Part shown: positions 54,205 to 63,843 of the stretch, one piece after another
Layout of the letters: every line of letters starts with the position of its first letter
How positions within the stretch are numbered: the stretch's first letter is position 1
Assembly (NCBI GenBank): GCA_965204155.1
Contig: OZ241971.1
Location: 1,240,001 to 1,304,000, forward strand
Direction: 5' to 3'
DNA length: 64,000 bases
Source: UBA6522 sp965204155
GTDB taxonomy: Bacteria; Pseudomonadota; Gammaproteobacteria; Steroidobacterales; Rariloculaceae
Program-made: the position numbers and the translations under genes
Notes under the pieces: model-generated
What the model saw: only the letters and a program-made list of their open reading frames with translations
Database searches by the model: none
Told to the model about the DNA's origin: nothing

Positions 54205-54687
54205 TTGAATTTCCTGCGCACCCTCGAGTCAACGGCCTTCTCGGAATGGGTGCTGACCTCCATGCTCGGGTTTCCCACCCTGATCGCCCTGCATTCGATC
54301 GGGATGGCCGTTGCGGCCGGACTGACGATCGTCGTCACGCTGTACCTCTACCGACTCGTCGCAGGCATCGCGGACGCGAAACTGCCCGGGATTCTGCGCA
54401 TCGCGATGTGGGGATTCCTGCTGAACCTGGTCACGGGGCTGGCAATCTTCGTTCCCCGGGGGACTGAATACCTCGCCAACGTCACCTTCCTGGTGAAGAT
54501 GCTGCTGGTATTGATCAGCGCAGCCATTCTCGTCTGGCTCAAGTCGCACGTCGCGCAGCTCGCGAGGAAATCCGTTGACGTATGCGGCAGCGTCCGGGCG
54601 CGCCGCCTGTCGCTGGTGTCCAGTGCCACCTGGATTGGCGCCATCGTCACCGGCCGCCTGATCGCCTACCTGGGGTCGGTCTACTGA
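54205..54687 (+). CDS. Four-helix membrane protein (DUF6644-like), first of two
   Basis: 160 residues from a TTG start, chosen because the N-terminus (LESTAFSEWVLTSMLGFPTLIALHSIGMAVAAGL) fits the family; an ATG lies 57 nt downstream. Four hydrophobic helices. Its stop TGA shares one base with the next ATG. Function unknown. Confidence 0.72.
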   Translation: MNFLRTLESTAFSEWVLTSMLGFPTLIALHSIGMAVAAGLTIVVTLYLYRLVAGIADAKLPGILRIAMWGFLLNLVTGLAIFVPRGTEYLANVTFLVKMLLVLISAAILVWLKSHVAQLARKSVDVCGSVRARRLSLVSSATWIGAIVTGRLIAYLGSVY

Positions 54688-55160
54688 TGGGCCTGGAGAA
54701 GCTGGGCTGGCTCGCGGACACGGCCCTGGGGCACTGGGTCGTTTCGTCGGCGGCCATCTGGCCGACGCTTGAATGCATCCACTTCGTCAGCCTGTGCTTC
54801 TTCATGGGCGGCATGCTGATGATCGATCTGCGGCTCACCGGCTTCTTCCGGGATCCCTGCACCGGGCTGGTCAATCGGCTGCTGGGACTGGTAATTGGCG
54901 CATTTCTCGTGAACTTCACCACCGGGGCATTGTTCTTTGCCGGAAATGCGACCAAGTACATCGACAATCCGGCGTTCGAACTCAAGCTGAGCCTCATGGT
55001 CCTCGCCGGATTGAACGCCCTGTACTTCAAGTTCCGGCTGGCGCATCTGCTGGCCACTGAGGAGGTCACCGGCGACTCGAAGTTTGTCGGTTACTTCTCC
55101 CTGCTGCTGTGGGCGGGCGTCATCGTCTGCGGGCGGATGATTACATTCTTCGCCCGCTGA
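54687..55160 (+). CDS. Four-helix membrane protein (DUF6644-like), second of two
   Basis: 157 residues. Similar layout to the gene before it (WVVSSAAIWPTLECIHFVSLCFFMGGMLMIDLRLTG), with conserved histidine in the first helix, as in possible heme or ion-binding four-helix proteins. Coupled start (TGATG). Convergent with the NHL gene, only 3 bp away. Confidence 0.75.
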   Translation: MGLEKLGWLADTALGHWVVSSAAIWPTLECIHFVSLCFFMGGMLMIDLRLTGFFRDPCTGLVNRLLGLVIGAFLVNFTTGALFFAGNATKYIDNPAFELKLSLMVLAGLNALYFKFRLAHLLATEEVTGDSKFVGYFSLLLWAGVIVCGRMITFFAR

Positions 55161-55163
55161 CAA

Positions 55164-56384
55164 TCAGAGGTCGGCCGCCATCACCGGCATGAACTTCTGG
55201 ATCCGCTTGCCGTTGTCCACTTCACCGGTGAAGATGTTCCCCATCGAGTCGATTCCGATCGCGTTGGGGAAGTGCATCTGCCCCGCCAGCCGGCCGTGCT
55301 CGCTGAAGTGACCCAGCATTTCGCCGCTCGCGCGATCGATGACCCAGACCACGTGGTTGTTCCCGTCCGCTTCGAAGAGATACTTCTGCTCCGGGTCCTT
55401 TGAAATGATCATCTTGTACATGGTGCCGCAGGGACCCCAGGTGCCACCCATCAGTTCCAGGCCACCGCAACCCCGTGCCGGCGTGTTCGGCGCAACAAAG
55501 ATGTCCTGCAGCCACTCGCCCGCGGTCGAAAACACCTGAATCCGATTGGACCCGCGCTCGCCGACGTACACCTTGCGGTCGTTGGAGATCTCGATGAAGT
55601 GCAGGGCGGGCGCGAGATCCCTGACTTCCGGCGGCGGCCCACCGTCCCACGTGTAGCCCGGAATCGGTTCGTTGGAGATTTCGCTCAGCGGCATCCCGTA
55701 GCCGCCCCAGCCCCGCTTGAACTCGCCGGTTGAGGCGTCGAAGACGACGACGCGCTTCTGGTCGATGATGTACAGCTCGTTGTCGACTTCGTCGAGCTGG
55801 AATCGCCCCTTGTTCCGGAACGCGTCGGTCTCCTGGTTGTTCTCGATGTTGGGCGCGTCGGGCTCAGGCCGATGGCCGAAATCCCACACGAACTCGCCTT
55901 CGCGCGTGAACTTCAGGATGCTGTCCTGCGGCGCGGTGCCGGCGACCCAGACGAAACCCTGCGTATCGGCGATCACCGTCTGCAGCGCGGTCGGCCACAG
56001 CGGGTGATGGTCGGCATCGCCCCAGGCGTTCACCACGTTGCCCTCCCGATCCAGCTCGATGATCTCCGGACCCAGCACGCAGCACAATCCGTTGCCGTTG
56101 ATATCGCCGCTGATCTCGTTTGCCTGGGCAGCCCGGTTACGGTTGATGAACCAGACGTGGTCCATGTGATCGACATAGAGTCCGGTGACCTGCTGCATGC
56201 TCCAGCGGTTGGGGAGCGGCTTCGGCCAGAACGGGTCCACCTGGTACAGCGGGGACCCGTTTTCGTCCAGGGCCTGCCCCTCGACCACCTGCGCGTGTGC
56301 CACCGGTCCCGTGGCAAGCGCCAGGCCGGCGCCGATAACGAGGGCCACGCCGCAGAGCGACCATCCGTGCATTGTTGATTTCAT
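55164..56384 (-). CDS. Secreted NHL-repeat beta-propeller protein (second)
   Basis: 406 residues. AGGAGGAAG precedes the ATG. Signal peptide to AHA. NHL blades: VTGLYVDHMDHVWFINR, TVIADTQGFVWVAG, RFQLDEVDNELYIIDQKRVVVFD, FIEISNDRKVYVGERGSNRIQVF, and AIGIDSMGNIFTGEVDNGKRIQKF. More distant from the NHL protein at 34.3 kb than a recent duplicate would be. Enzymatic role unproven. Confidence 0.87.
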   Translation of the reverse strand: MKSTMHGWSLCGVALVIGAGLALATGPVAHAQVVEGQALDENGSPLYQVDPFWPKPLPNRWSMQQVTGLYVDHMDHVWFINRNRAAQANEISGDINGNGLCCVLGPEIIELDREGNVVNAWGDADHHPLWPTALQTVIADTQGFVWVAGTAPQDSILKFTREGEFVWDFGHRPEPDAPNIENNQETDAFRNKGRFQLDEVDNELYIIDQKRVVVFDASTGEFKRGWGGYGMPLSEISNEPIPGYTWDGGPPPEVRDLAPALHFIEISNDRKVYVGERGSNRIQVFSTAGEWLQDIFVAPNTPARGCGGLELMGGTWGPCGTMYKMIISKDPEQKYLFEADGNNHVVWVIDRASGEMLGHFSEHGRLAGQMHFPNAIGIDSMGNIFTGEVDNGKRIQKFMPVMAADL

Positions 56385-56491
56385 GTGAGCTTCCTCCTGC
56401 TCATAAGTCTGCCTGTCGGTGTCGCCCATGTCGCGATGCCGCTGGCGGGTCACGCCGACCCACCGGCCATACGCTACCACATCGGGAAAGC

Positions 56492-57586
56492 TCAGAGGAC
56501 GGGCGTCGGTACGCCCGGCATGCCCGCCGACGACGCGACCGGATTGGCCCGCACTGGCCGATCGCCCGCGAGCCGTTGCCTGAGCCAGCCGAGGTCATCG
56601 CCGCTTTCCACGAGCGCCTTCACCGTGGGGCTCGTATCGAGCGCATCGGCGTCGATGGGGTCGGCCCTGAGCTTCAGATGGGCGAAGATCGTTCTTCCGT
56701 CACCGCCTACCCAGCGTACCGTGGACTCCCCGTCCCCATTCGCATCGAACTCGGCCGCAAACAGCTTCATGCGCACGGATCCGCTGACGTTGCCGCCTAT
56801 GAGCAGAACCCTGCCGTTCTGCTCTTCGACCCTGATCGTGATGTCGCAGTGGGTGCGGACCCCCTCGCCTAGGTCGCTGCGCCGCTGCCCGATGGAGTGA
56901 TACGCCGAGCGCCGCGCGGAGCACAGCAGATCGCCCGGCTCGATCGGCATCTCGCCGACGTCGTACGCGACGTACGCGGTCTCCGGGTCATCGTGATAAC
57001 GCGCTTCGATCGCCTGATCGATATAGACGTAGTGCGCGATGTGCCGCCGGAACAGGTCGTCCTCGCCAAGACCGCCCTCGCACATGACCCACGAGATGAA
57101 CGCCGCCGACCAGGGGTCCCGCCAACGCGCGCCATCGCCGTACGGCCCCTGCCAGACGTCGTTCTGCCGGTCGAGAATCCAGCCGCCATCGTCGGTCACG
57201 GCCCAGTAGCCCGCGATGGAGTCCGCCACGCGCGCTGCCTCCCTCTGTTCGGCCGGCGTCCGCGGGGTCCGTCGCCGCGGTTGCGAGTCATCGTCATCGT
57301 CGTCCATCTGGTCGAGGACGGAAAATCCGAAGAACCCCCACTCCTGCACCGCGATGTCGATGATCCTGCGCCTGAGTTCGTCCTCCGGCATCGTCCGGCA
57401 CGCCCGCTGGACGACCCGCATGCGGCCAGGCTCCCCGGTCACGCGCTCGGCGGGAGGCGCCACGTCCAGCCGTTCGGCCGAGAGGCGATCCAGGTGAGTC
57501 TGCTGCGCGCTCACGCCCGACGCTGCGGCCATTGCGGCGGTCAAGGCGAGGAGAATTTGCTTTGCGGTATGAGTGCCGGGGGTCAT
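56492..57586 (-). CDS. DUF2272-family secreted protein
   Basis: 364 residues, signal peptide to VSA. WSAAFISWVMCEGGL and EPGDLLCSARR place a cysteine and histidine in a CHAP/NlpC-like fold expected for DUF2272. A very acidic run (MDDDDDDSQ) precedes an Arg-rich stretch. Possibly cell-wall associated; function unknown. Followed by no gene on the same strand within 100 bp. Confidence 0.78.
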   Translation of the reverse strand: MTPGTHTAKQILLALTAAMAAASGVSAQQTHLDRLSAERLDVAPPAERVTGEPGRMRVVQRACRTMPEDELRRRIIDIAVQEWGFFGFSVLDQMDDDDDDSQPRRRTPRTPAEQREAARVADSIAGYWAVTDDGGWILDRQNDVWQGPYGDGARWRDPWSAAFISWVMCEGGLGEDDLFRRHIAHYVYIDQAIEARYHDDPETAYVAYDVGEMPIEPGDLLCSARRSAYHSIGQRRSDLGEGVRTHCDITIRVEEQNGRVLLIGGNVSGSVRMKLFAAEFDANGDGESTVRWVGGDGRTIFAHLKLRADPIDADALDTSPTVKALVESGDDLGWLRQRLAGDRPVRANPVASSAGMPGVPTPVL

Positions 57587-57677
57587 CGCGGCATTAATCT
57601 AACAAATTCGGCCGGAGAATGAGAAACTTGCGGGAGAAACTCACGGGATGAGAATCCTGCGGGACTGGTAAGCTCGG

Positions 57678-60080
57678 CTAGGCGGTATTGACCTGCAGCG
57701 GACCGTGCGACTGAATCCGCCCGGCCGCGGCATTGACGATCATGTCGGGCACCACGGGCGCGCGATTGAAGTAGTGCCCGCCCAGCGCGTCGGAGATTGC
57801 GCAGAGCACGGCCGCCGCGGCGCTGCCCTGAAGGGGCTCGCCGATGCCCTTCGCGCCGACGGGGTTCTGCCCGTCCGCGATGTCGACGGCCAGCGACTGC
57901 ATTTCGCCGGGCACATCGAGATAGGTCGGGAGCTTCGACTCGTACATGGTGGAGTTCGCCGGCAGGCCAATCTGGGAGTCGTAGATGTGCCGCTCGCTCA
58001 GCGCCAGCCCGATACCCATCACGGCACCGCCCTTGACCTGGGTCGCCAGACCCTGCGGATGCAGCACGGTGCCGCAATCGGCGACACCGAGAAAGTCGAT
58101 GACCTCGTACTTGCCCGTTTCGAGATCGAGCTCGATCTCAATGAAGCCCGCGGAGATGGCCGGCACCATGGCGCTGTGCTCGAGATTGTCCCTTGCAACG
58201 CCAATGAGGCCTGTTCCCGCGAGCGCGGCCACGGCTGTCTTCGTGATCCCGTTGAGGTCGTCCGGTGCCTCGTGACCCGAGTACTTGCCCCCCAGTTCGA
58301 TGGCGCGCTGCGCGGCGGCCGGGTAGGTCATCCTGACCTCCGGGTCGGCCTTCGAGAATACCGTCTCGTCTCCGATGTCATAGTCGTCGGGCGAACCGCC
58401 CAGGTCCATCGCCGCGATCTCCTTGAGTTTCCCGAGCGCGTCCATGGCCGCCACGTAGTTCGTCCGAGACATCGTGAACGACGTGTTGCTGCCGGACTGT
58501 GACGAAGACCAGGGCAGATGGCGCCGCGTGTCGCCGCGAACCACCACGCAGTTATTCCAGTCGCACTTGAGAATCTCGGCGGCAACGCGGGAAGTCGCCG
58601 TATGGGAGTAGGTTCCGAGGTTGCCGATGCCGCAGTGGATGTGCAGCTTGCCGTCGGGGGTCAGCCGCACGAGGCCGTCGTAGCCGCTGCGGCCGGCGGA
58701 ATGGAATGCCTGACCGACTCCGATGCCCGTGACCTTCGAGCCCCTCCTCCGGCCGCTACGCGCCCGCCTCTCGGCCCAGTTGAACGCCTCCGCACCGCGA
58801 TCGAGCATCTCGCGCTGATACGCGCTCGTGACCGGCCCCTGCGCGCCGTCGAATTTTCCGTTGTTGTCGGCCGCGTTGACGCGGCGAAGCTCAACGGGGT
58901 CGATGTTCAGTGCCCTGGCCGCCTTGTCGAGAAGCGGCTCCACCGCCATAGCGATCTGGTTCTCCCCCGGACCGCGCTGCGGACCGGTCGGCGGCGTGTT
59001 GCTGCTGACGGCGATTCCCCGGTAACGCATCGCGACGGGCTGGTACAAAAGCGTCACGGCAGCGGCTGCCGAGCCCAGGTCGCCGCCGGCACGGTAGGGC
59101 CCGTTCTGCTGCACCACGTAGAGATCCGTGGCCGTGAGCCGTCCTTCGGCGCTGAAGCCCATCCTGATCCGCCCCTGAAACGCGGGCCGTGACGAGCCGA
59201 GCATCACTTCTTCGGCGCGATTGACGCGCAGCATCACGGGACGGCCCACTTTCCCGGCCATCTGAATCGCGATGCCCATGAGCGGATAGCCCCCGATCTT
59301 CGAGCCGAACCCGCCGCCGCAATATTCGGCGATATAGACGAGATCGTCGACCTCGACACCGGCCATGCGGGCGATGCTCGGCAGGGCGGACGTCTGGCTC
59401 TGCGTGGAGCCGTGCACGTAGCACTTGCCGTTCTGCCAATACGCCATGCAGGTTCGCGATTCGAGGCTGTTGTGCGAGAGGTTTTGCGTGACGAAGGTCT
59501 CGTCGAGCACGAATGCGGCTTCGGCCATGTTCCCCTCGACATCGCCGAAGGACCACTCGTCCGAGGGTTCACCTGCCGGGAGTTGTCCTTGCTCGACGGA
59601 GGCGAAATCGGCGGCCGTCCACTTGACGGTCTCCACGGTCTGCCGTCCGGCGACGACATTGCCGTCGCTGCGGGCGTTGGGACCGCCCGGGAAGAGGCTG
59701 TCGAGCGGGTCGACGGAGAAAGGCAACGGTTCCAGTTCGACCACTATCCTTTCGATCGCGTCCTCGGCCAGCGTCTCGCTGATCGCAGCGACCGCAAGAA
59801 TGGGCTCTCCGGCGAACGTCGGCTCATTGGTCAGCAGCGGCTGGTTGGGCGCTGTCGTTTCGGGCAGATCGTCGGCCGTCAACACGGCCACGACGCCGTC
59901 CATCGCGAGCGCCTCGGTCGCGTCGATCCGGGTGACGCGCGCATGGGGCAACCCGCTGTGCAGCAAGCGGCAGAACACCATGCCGTCGGCGCGGAAGTCC
60001 TCGGCGTACTTCGCTGCTCCGGTAACCTTTGCCCTGACGTCCGGCGGAACGAAATCCTGACCAAGCAATGTATACGCCAT
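57678..60080 (-). CDS. Xanthine-dehydrogenase/aldehyde-oxidase-type molybdenum subunit
   Basis: 800 residues, full length for the large subunit. Molybdopterin signature CGGGFGSKIGG, RGPGENQIAM, and the catalytic Glu in KGIGEPLQGSAAAAV. Such subunits hydroxylate heterocycles or aldehydes, with a 2Fe-2S subunit and an FAD subunit; neither lies within the window, so its partners are elsewhere or it is a different subgroup. Substrate unknown. Confidence 0.9.
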   Translation of the reverse strand: MAYTLLGQDFVPPDVRAKVTGAAKYAEDFRADGMVFCRLLHSGLPHARVTRIDATEALAMDGVVAVLTADDLPETTAPNQPLLTNEPTFAGEPILAVAAISETLAEDAIERIVVELEPLPFSVDPLDSLFPGGPNARSDGNVVAGRQTVETVKWTAADFASVEQGQLPAGEPSDEWSFGDVEGNMAEAAFVLDETFVTQNLSHNSLESRTCMAYWQNGKCYVHGSTQSQTSALPSIARMAGVEVDDLVYIAEYCGGGFGSKIGGYPLMGIAIQMAGKVGRPVMLRVNRAEEVMLGSSRPAFQGRIRMGFSAEGRLTATDLYVVQQNGPYRAGGDLGSAAAAVTLLYQPVAMRYRGIAVSSNTPPTGPQRGPGENQIAMAVEPLLDKAARALNIDPVELRRVNAADNNGKFDGAQGPVTSAYQREMLDRGAEAFNWAERRARSGRRRGSKVTGIGVGQAFHSAGRSGYDGLVRLTPDGKLHIHCGIGNLGTYSHTATSRVAAEILKCDWNNCVVVRGDTRRHLPWSSSQSGSNTSFTMSRTNYVAAMDALGKLKEIAAMDLGGSPDDYDIGDETVFSKADPEVRMTYPAAAQRAIELGGKYSGHEAPDDLNGITKTAVAALAGTGLIGVARDNLEHSAMVPAISAGFIEIELDLETGKYEVIDFLGVADCGTVLHPQGLATQVKGGAVMGIGLALSERHIYDSQIGLPANSTMYESKLPTYLDVPGEMQSLAVDIADGQNPVGAKGIGEPLQGSAAAAVLCAISDALGGHYFNRAPVVPDMIVNAAAGRIQSHGPLQVNTA

Positions 60081-60169
60081 TTTGCGATCCCCCCTTCCGG
60101 GCCGAAGGTTATTGAACGTCGATCACTATTCTGAAACCGAAACCGGGCAACTTCAACCGCTCCAATAAG

Positions 60170-60185
60170 CCTGCCACAGGGCCTT
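60170..60185 (+). repeat. 16-bp direct repeat, copy 1
   Basis: CCTGCCACAGGGCCTT, in the gap between the molybdenum-subunit gene and the esterase 3' end. The identical word lies at 61125-61140 beyond the esterase start. The 60081-60275 gap shows nothing else. Confidence 0.6.
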
Positions 60186-60275
60186 CAAACTACACTGCGG
60201 GCTGCCCAGCCAAACAATCGACTGAATTGATCCACCGGCATGTGCCCGGCGCCGCGATGGTCGGTCCGCTCCGGA

Positions 60276-61103
60276 CTACATGGGACCTCGCCTCTGATCA
60301 AGCATCCAGGCGATGACCTCGGCGTCTTCGTACACACGATTGGCCATGCCGTGTCCGACGCCCGCGTACTCCGTATAGCGCGGGTTGCCACCGCTGGCCC
60401 GGATCGCTGCAACCATGCGTCTGGCAAGCGGTGCCGTGCTGAGGTGGTCAGTTTCCCCCTGAAACATCCATACGCCCATCCTGGCCAGCACAGGGGCGTC
60501 TTCAGGCACGATCACCGCGGAGCCGGCCGCCGAGGCGACAGCGGCGATCCGCTCGGGATGCAGCGCGGCGTACCGGATAGACCCCTCTCCACCCATGGAA
60601 TAGCCCGTGATGACCACTCTGTCCCTGTCGACCGCGTAATCCGCAATGATCCCGTCGATTACAGCGGTGACATGCGCTTCGGCATCCGGCGCCGGCTCCC
60701 GCCCATGGACATTCAGGCGCCAGTCCGACTGCACCGGGTCCGCCGGAACGGGAGACCAGATCCTGCCCTCCGGGCAGCGTGGAAAGGCAACCAGTGCCGG
60801 AAAACGCTCCGGGTGGTTCCGGATCGTCTGCACCAGGCCCTGCCTGTAGAAGCGCTCCGTCAGGGCATTGCCGTCGTTGTTTCCGTTGCCTCCCCCGCCA
60901 TGCAGGAAGACAATCAGCGGCCATTCATTCGAACTGTCGTAGTCCGGCGGCACGTACAATCCCGCGGTGCGCTCCATACCGTCAACCGAGAACGGGAAGT
61001 TTACGAATCCAGTAGTAGAGGATCCCTGCCCGGCGGCTTGAAAGCTCCCCAGCATCAAGGCCGAGACCAACGCGGACCAAGCTGCGATGCATTTTCTTGT
61101 CAT
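60276..61103 (-). CDS. Secreted alpha/beta-hydrolase (esterase/depolymerase-like)
   Basis: 275 residues. Signal peptide to FQAAGQ. HGGGGNGNN oxyanion region, nucleophile Ser in GYSMGGEGS, and His in GVGHGMANRV. The PHB-depolymerase/feruloyl-esterase-like group. AGGAGCAGG supports the ATG. Flanked by the 16-bp direct repeat. Substrate unknown. Confidence 0.86.
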   Translation of the reverse strand: MTRKCIAAWSALVSALMLGSFQAAGQGSSTTGFVNFPFSVDGMERTAGLYVPPDYDSSNEWPLIVFLHGGGGNGNNDGNALTERFYRQGLVQTIRNHPERFPALVAFPRCPEGRIWSPVPADPVQSDWRLNVHGREPAPDAEAHVTAVIDGIIADYAVDRDRVVITGYSMGGEGSIRYAALHPERIAAVASAAGSAVIVPEDAPVLARMGVWMFQGETDHLSTAPLARRMVAAIRASGGNPRYTEYAGVGHGMANRVYEDAEVIAWMLDQRRGPM

Positions 61104-61124
61104 GACCTGCTCCTGAATTCGTGA

Positions 61125-61140
61125 CCTGCCACAGGGCCTT
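61125..61140 (+). repeat. 16-bp direct repeat, copy 2
   Basis: Identical to 60170-60185; the two copies flank the esterase gene and a further similar TACA stretch follows each. Confidence 0.6.
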
Positions 61141-61246
61141 TGAAAGTACAATCCTAAAACAGCAGGGACGACGAAAACAGCAAAGAGATTTTCTCCGATG
61201 ACGCAAGCGCCGAGAAAAGCACAACTCCGCACGCTTCCGGTGATGC

Positions 61247-62074
61247 ATGAGCGCCGGACCGCGTGACGTATCGGTCATTTTCAGCACTTATCGCCAGCCG
61301 GAGTGGCTGCACAAGACACTGTGCGGATTTGCTTTCCAGAATCACCGGGATTTTGAAGTCGTCATAGCCGATGACGGCTCCGGCGACAAGACGGCCGAAG
61401 TCATCCGATCTGCCCGCACGACCACGGGGCTGCGCATCGAGCACGTCTGGCAGCAGGACCAGGGGTTTCGCAAGTGCCGGATACTGAACAAGGCCATCCG
61501 CAAGGCACAGGGCGGCTACCTGATATTCACGGACGGGGATTGCATACCTCACCCGGAATTCATTTCGCGTCACCTCGAACTGGCTGAACCGAAGCGTTTT
61601 CTTTCGGGAGGGTTGTTGCGTCTGCCGTTGGGCCTGTCCGAACACATCCAACCGGACGACATCGCTTCCGGACGCTGTTTTTCCGCTTCATGGCTGCGTC
61701 GCCACGGCATGCCGTTCACTTACAAGCTGCTCAAGCTCAGTGCAGGTCTGAACCTCGGCGCGGTGTTGGACCGCGTCTCCCCCACCACCGCAGGCTGGAA
61801 CGGGCACAACGCCTCAGGCTGGAAGAACGACATCCTTTGCGCCAACGGTTTCGACGAGCGGATGGGATACGGGGGAGAAGACCGGGAACTGGGGGAACGG
61901 CTGGAAAACGCCGGGATTCGGGGCAAGCGAATCCGTCACCGGGTGACCTGCCTGCACCTGGACCATCCGCGCGGCTACGTGAATGCGGAGGCTCACGCGG
62001 CCAACCTCGCCATCCGACGCAACACCAGGCGCAAGCGCCGCACGCGCACGCGGTACGGTATCGCGCAACTGTAG
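61247..62074 (+). CDS. Family 2 glycosyltransferase
   Basis: 275 residues. DVSVIFSTYRQPEWL opens the GT-A fold; DDGSGDKT and FTDGDC give the nucleotide/metal Asp motifs; GYGGEDRELGERLENAG is the galactosyltransferase-like C-terminal domain. Cytosolic. Divergent from the esterase and convergent with the methyltransferase; acceptor unknown. Confidence 0.88.
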   Translation: MSAGPRDVSVIFSTYRQPEWLHKTLCGFAFQNHRDFEVVIADDGSGDKTAEVIRSARTTTGLRIEHVWQQDQGFRKCRILNKAIRKAQGGYLIFTDGDCIPHPEFISRHLELAEPKRFLSGGLLRLPLGLSEHIQPDDIASGRCFSASWLRRHGMPFTYKLLKLSAGLNLGAVLDRVSPTTAGWNGHNASGWKNDILCANGFDERMGYGGEDRELGERLENAGIRGKRIRHRVTCLHLDHPRGYVNAEAHAANLAIRRNTRRKRRTRTRYGIAQL

Positions 62075-62104
62075 TGGGTGGCGGGATGGTGGACGGTTGC
62101 GCCG

Positions 62105-63091
62105 TTACCGGCTGGCCAGCAACGCGTGGCAGAAGTGAGTGCCCTCGAATTCGAATGGTTGCGATTGCTCTACGGAGAAACCTGCATCGGCAAGACTGCT
62201 GACCAGGGAATCGATCTCGGCATTGGCCAACGCGCAGGAAACCAGGTCGAGCATTCGCTGGCGGTAGGCTTCCGTCTCAGCAGCAGCATCCTCAAGCATT
62301 TTACGCTTTCTGTCGACGGAAAGACCCGTAGCCACTGAGGGATCGAAGGTTGACATGGACTGGCGGACCCACCAAGTCATCGGACCCGGATCCGGAAAGC
62401 GGGCACTCTCGCGATTCAAATGCGCGAGACATTTGTTGATTTCGGTGCGCAGCGAAATCGCCCGATCGTCCTTCGTGGCATCCCTGCTTCGTTTCTTCAG
62501 CTTGTCGAGACGCTTGTGCAGCTTGCGAATCAACGGCAGGAGACCGGATTGTTCGCATATGGCAGCTTGCTCGATACCGTCCTTCGCCTGACGCACGATG
62601 GCGGAATCCGCGTGGTGGATCATGGCCGCGAAGAGGCCGCCGGGACGTTTGAGAATCCGGTCGACTTCCGTGACCGCCTCATCGGCCTGCGCATACTCGA
62701 AACCGAACTGGCTCATCGCGAGATCGAGCGTGCCGTCGGGCAATGTCGTCTGCTCGATGCGCGTTCGCCCGAGGAAGCGAATGAGGGGCAGGTACCGGGC
62801 AAGCGCCTTGCCGACAAGCTGCCGTTCAGGATCGATATCCGCAAAATCGATCGCCGTGATCTCGAAGTCGCGTTGTCGTCGATGGCTGTAGCGCGCCGCC
62901 AGCAGGGCGACGGCTCCGTTGCCGGTAGCGAGATCGACTATTTTTGCGTTGGACGGCAGCCGGTCGAAAATAGCATGCCAATGCCGTCGCACGACACCGT
63001 CGTAATTGTTCGCGAAGCGGCCGTGAAAGGTCGTAACGGTGCCGGTCTCCCAACAGCGGGTCCACTGCGCGGGGCTCCAGCGGCCCTTCAT
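62105..63091 (-). CDS. Class I SAM-dependent methyltransferase
   Basis: 328 residues. Motif I IVDLATGNGAVALLAA, an acidic loop in ITAIDFADIDPE and DGTLDLAMSQFGFEYA (motif IV-like). The C-terminal half is a charged helical region with no known domain. ATG overlaps the oxygenase stop (ATGA), so they form an operon. Substrate unknown. Confidence 0.82.
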   Translation of the reverse strand: MKGRWSPAQWTRCWETGTVTTFHGRFANNYDGVVRRHWHAIFDRLPSNAKIVDLATGNGAVALLAARYSHRRQRDFEITAIDFADIDPERQLVGKALARYLPLIRFLGRTRIEQTTLPDGTLDLAMSQFGFEYAQADEAVTEVDRILKRPGGLFAAMIHHADSAIVRQAKDGIEQAAICEQSGLLPLIRKLHKRLDKLKKRSRDATKDDRAISLRTEINKCLAHLNRESARFPDPGPMTWWVRQSMSTFDPSVATGLSVDRKRKMLEDAAAETEAYRQRMLDLVSCALANAEIDSLVSSLADAGFSVEQSQPFEFEGTHFCHALLASR

Positions 63092-63747
63092 CCCGTCTTC
63101 ACGCCCTCAAAGGTCTGAAACCAGTAGTTGGCAGCGACAGTGATGCGCGGTGCGCTTCCGCCGTAGGGTTCCACCGAGTGCCGAACGTAGGACGGAAAGA
63201 TCAGCACATCCCCGGTCCTGGGCCGAAAACGCACCGAGTCGAACGAGTAATCCCGGACCATGTGCCGGTTGGCGGTGTCGAGATACATGCTCGCCATGCT
63301 GCGCGGATCCTGAAACACCAGATGCCCCGCCTCGAAATCATTCGGCGGTTCCGCATCACCCGGATCGACGCAATAGACAAGGCTCCAGGATGCCAGAGGG
63401 TGGTTGTGGTTCTGGAAGAAGCCGCCCTTGCGGGTCACGTGGAACCAGCTATGGCTGTGGAAGCGAAGCGTCTGGAGGGCAGCGTCGTCCAGTCCGCAGG
63501 CATCCTTGACGACGTGCCCCAGGTGGCCGTTCAGGAACTGCTTGAGTTCACTCACCGCCGGATCCGGCCACTCGAGAAAGTCGAACTGGCTCTCGAACAC
63601 ACCCGGATGTGCACGCTGGGGCGAATTCTGCTTGCGGCGGGCGTCGTTTTCGTTAGCCAGGATGTAGTCGCGCACGGTGTTGGCGCGATCCGCTGAAGAG
63701 ACGCTACGGTAAAACGGCGTCGCCCACAGATGGTTAAGCGTACTCAT
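63088..63747 (-). CDS. TIGR02466-like 2-oxoglutarate/Fe(II) oxygenase
   Basis: 219 residues. HNHPLASWSLVYCVDPG supplies a His, and PSYVRHSVEPYGG the second His, with Arg in RITVAANYWF for 2-oxoglutarate. The start is the ATG, one codon after a GTG. Coupled to the methyltransferase. Substrate unknown. Confidence 0.75.
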   Translation of the reverse strand: MSTLNHLWATPFYRSVSSADRANTVRDYILANENDARRKQNSPQRAHPGVFESQFDFLEWPDPAVSELKQFLNGHLGHVVKDACGLDDAALQTLRFHSHSWFHVTRKGGFFQNHNHPLASWSLVYCVDPGDAEPPNDFEAGHLVFQDPRSMASMYLDTANRHMVRDYSFDSVRFRPRTGDVLIFPSYVRHSVEPYGGSAPRITVAANYWFQTFEGVKTG

Positions 63748-63843
63748 CACGCCCAGTCCGGGGACGGGGTATTGAGCTGCAAACGGCCCGATTCCCCGTC
63801 AATGCCTCGCTCGAAAATCCGTTCGCACCCCGGCGGGCTGACG

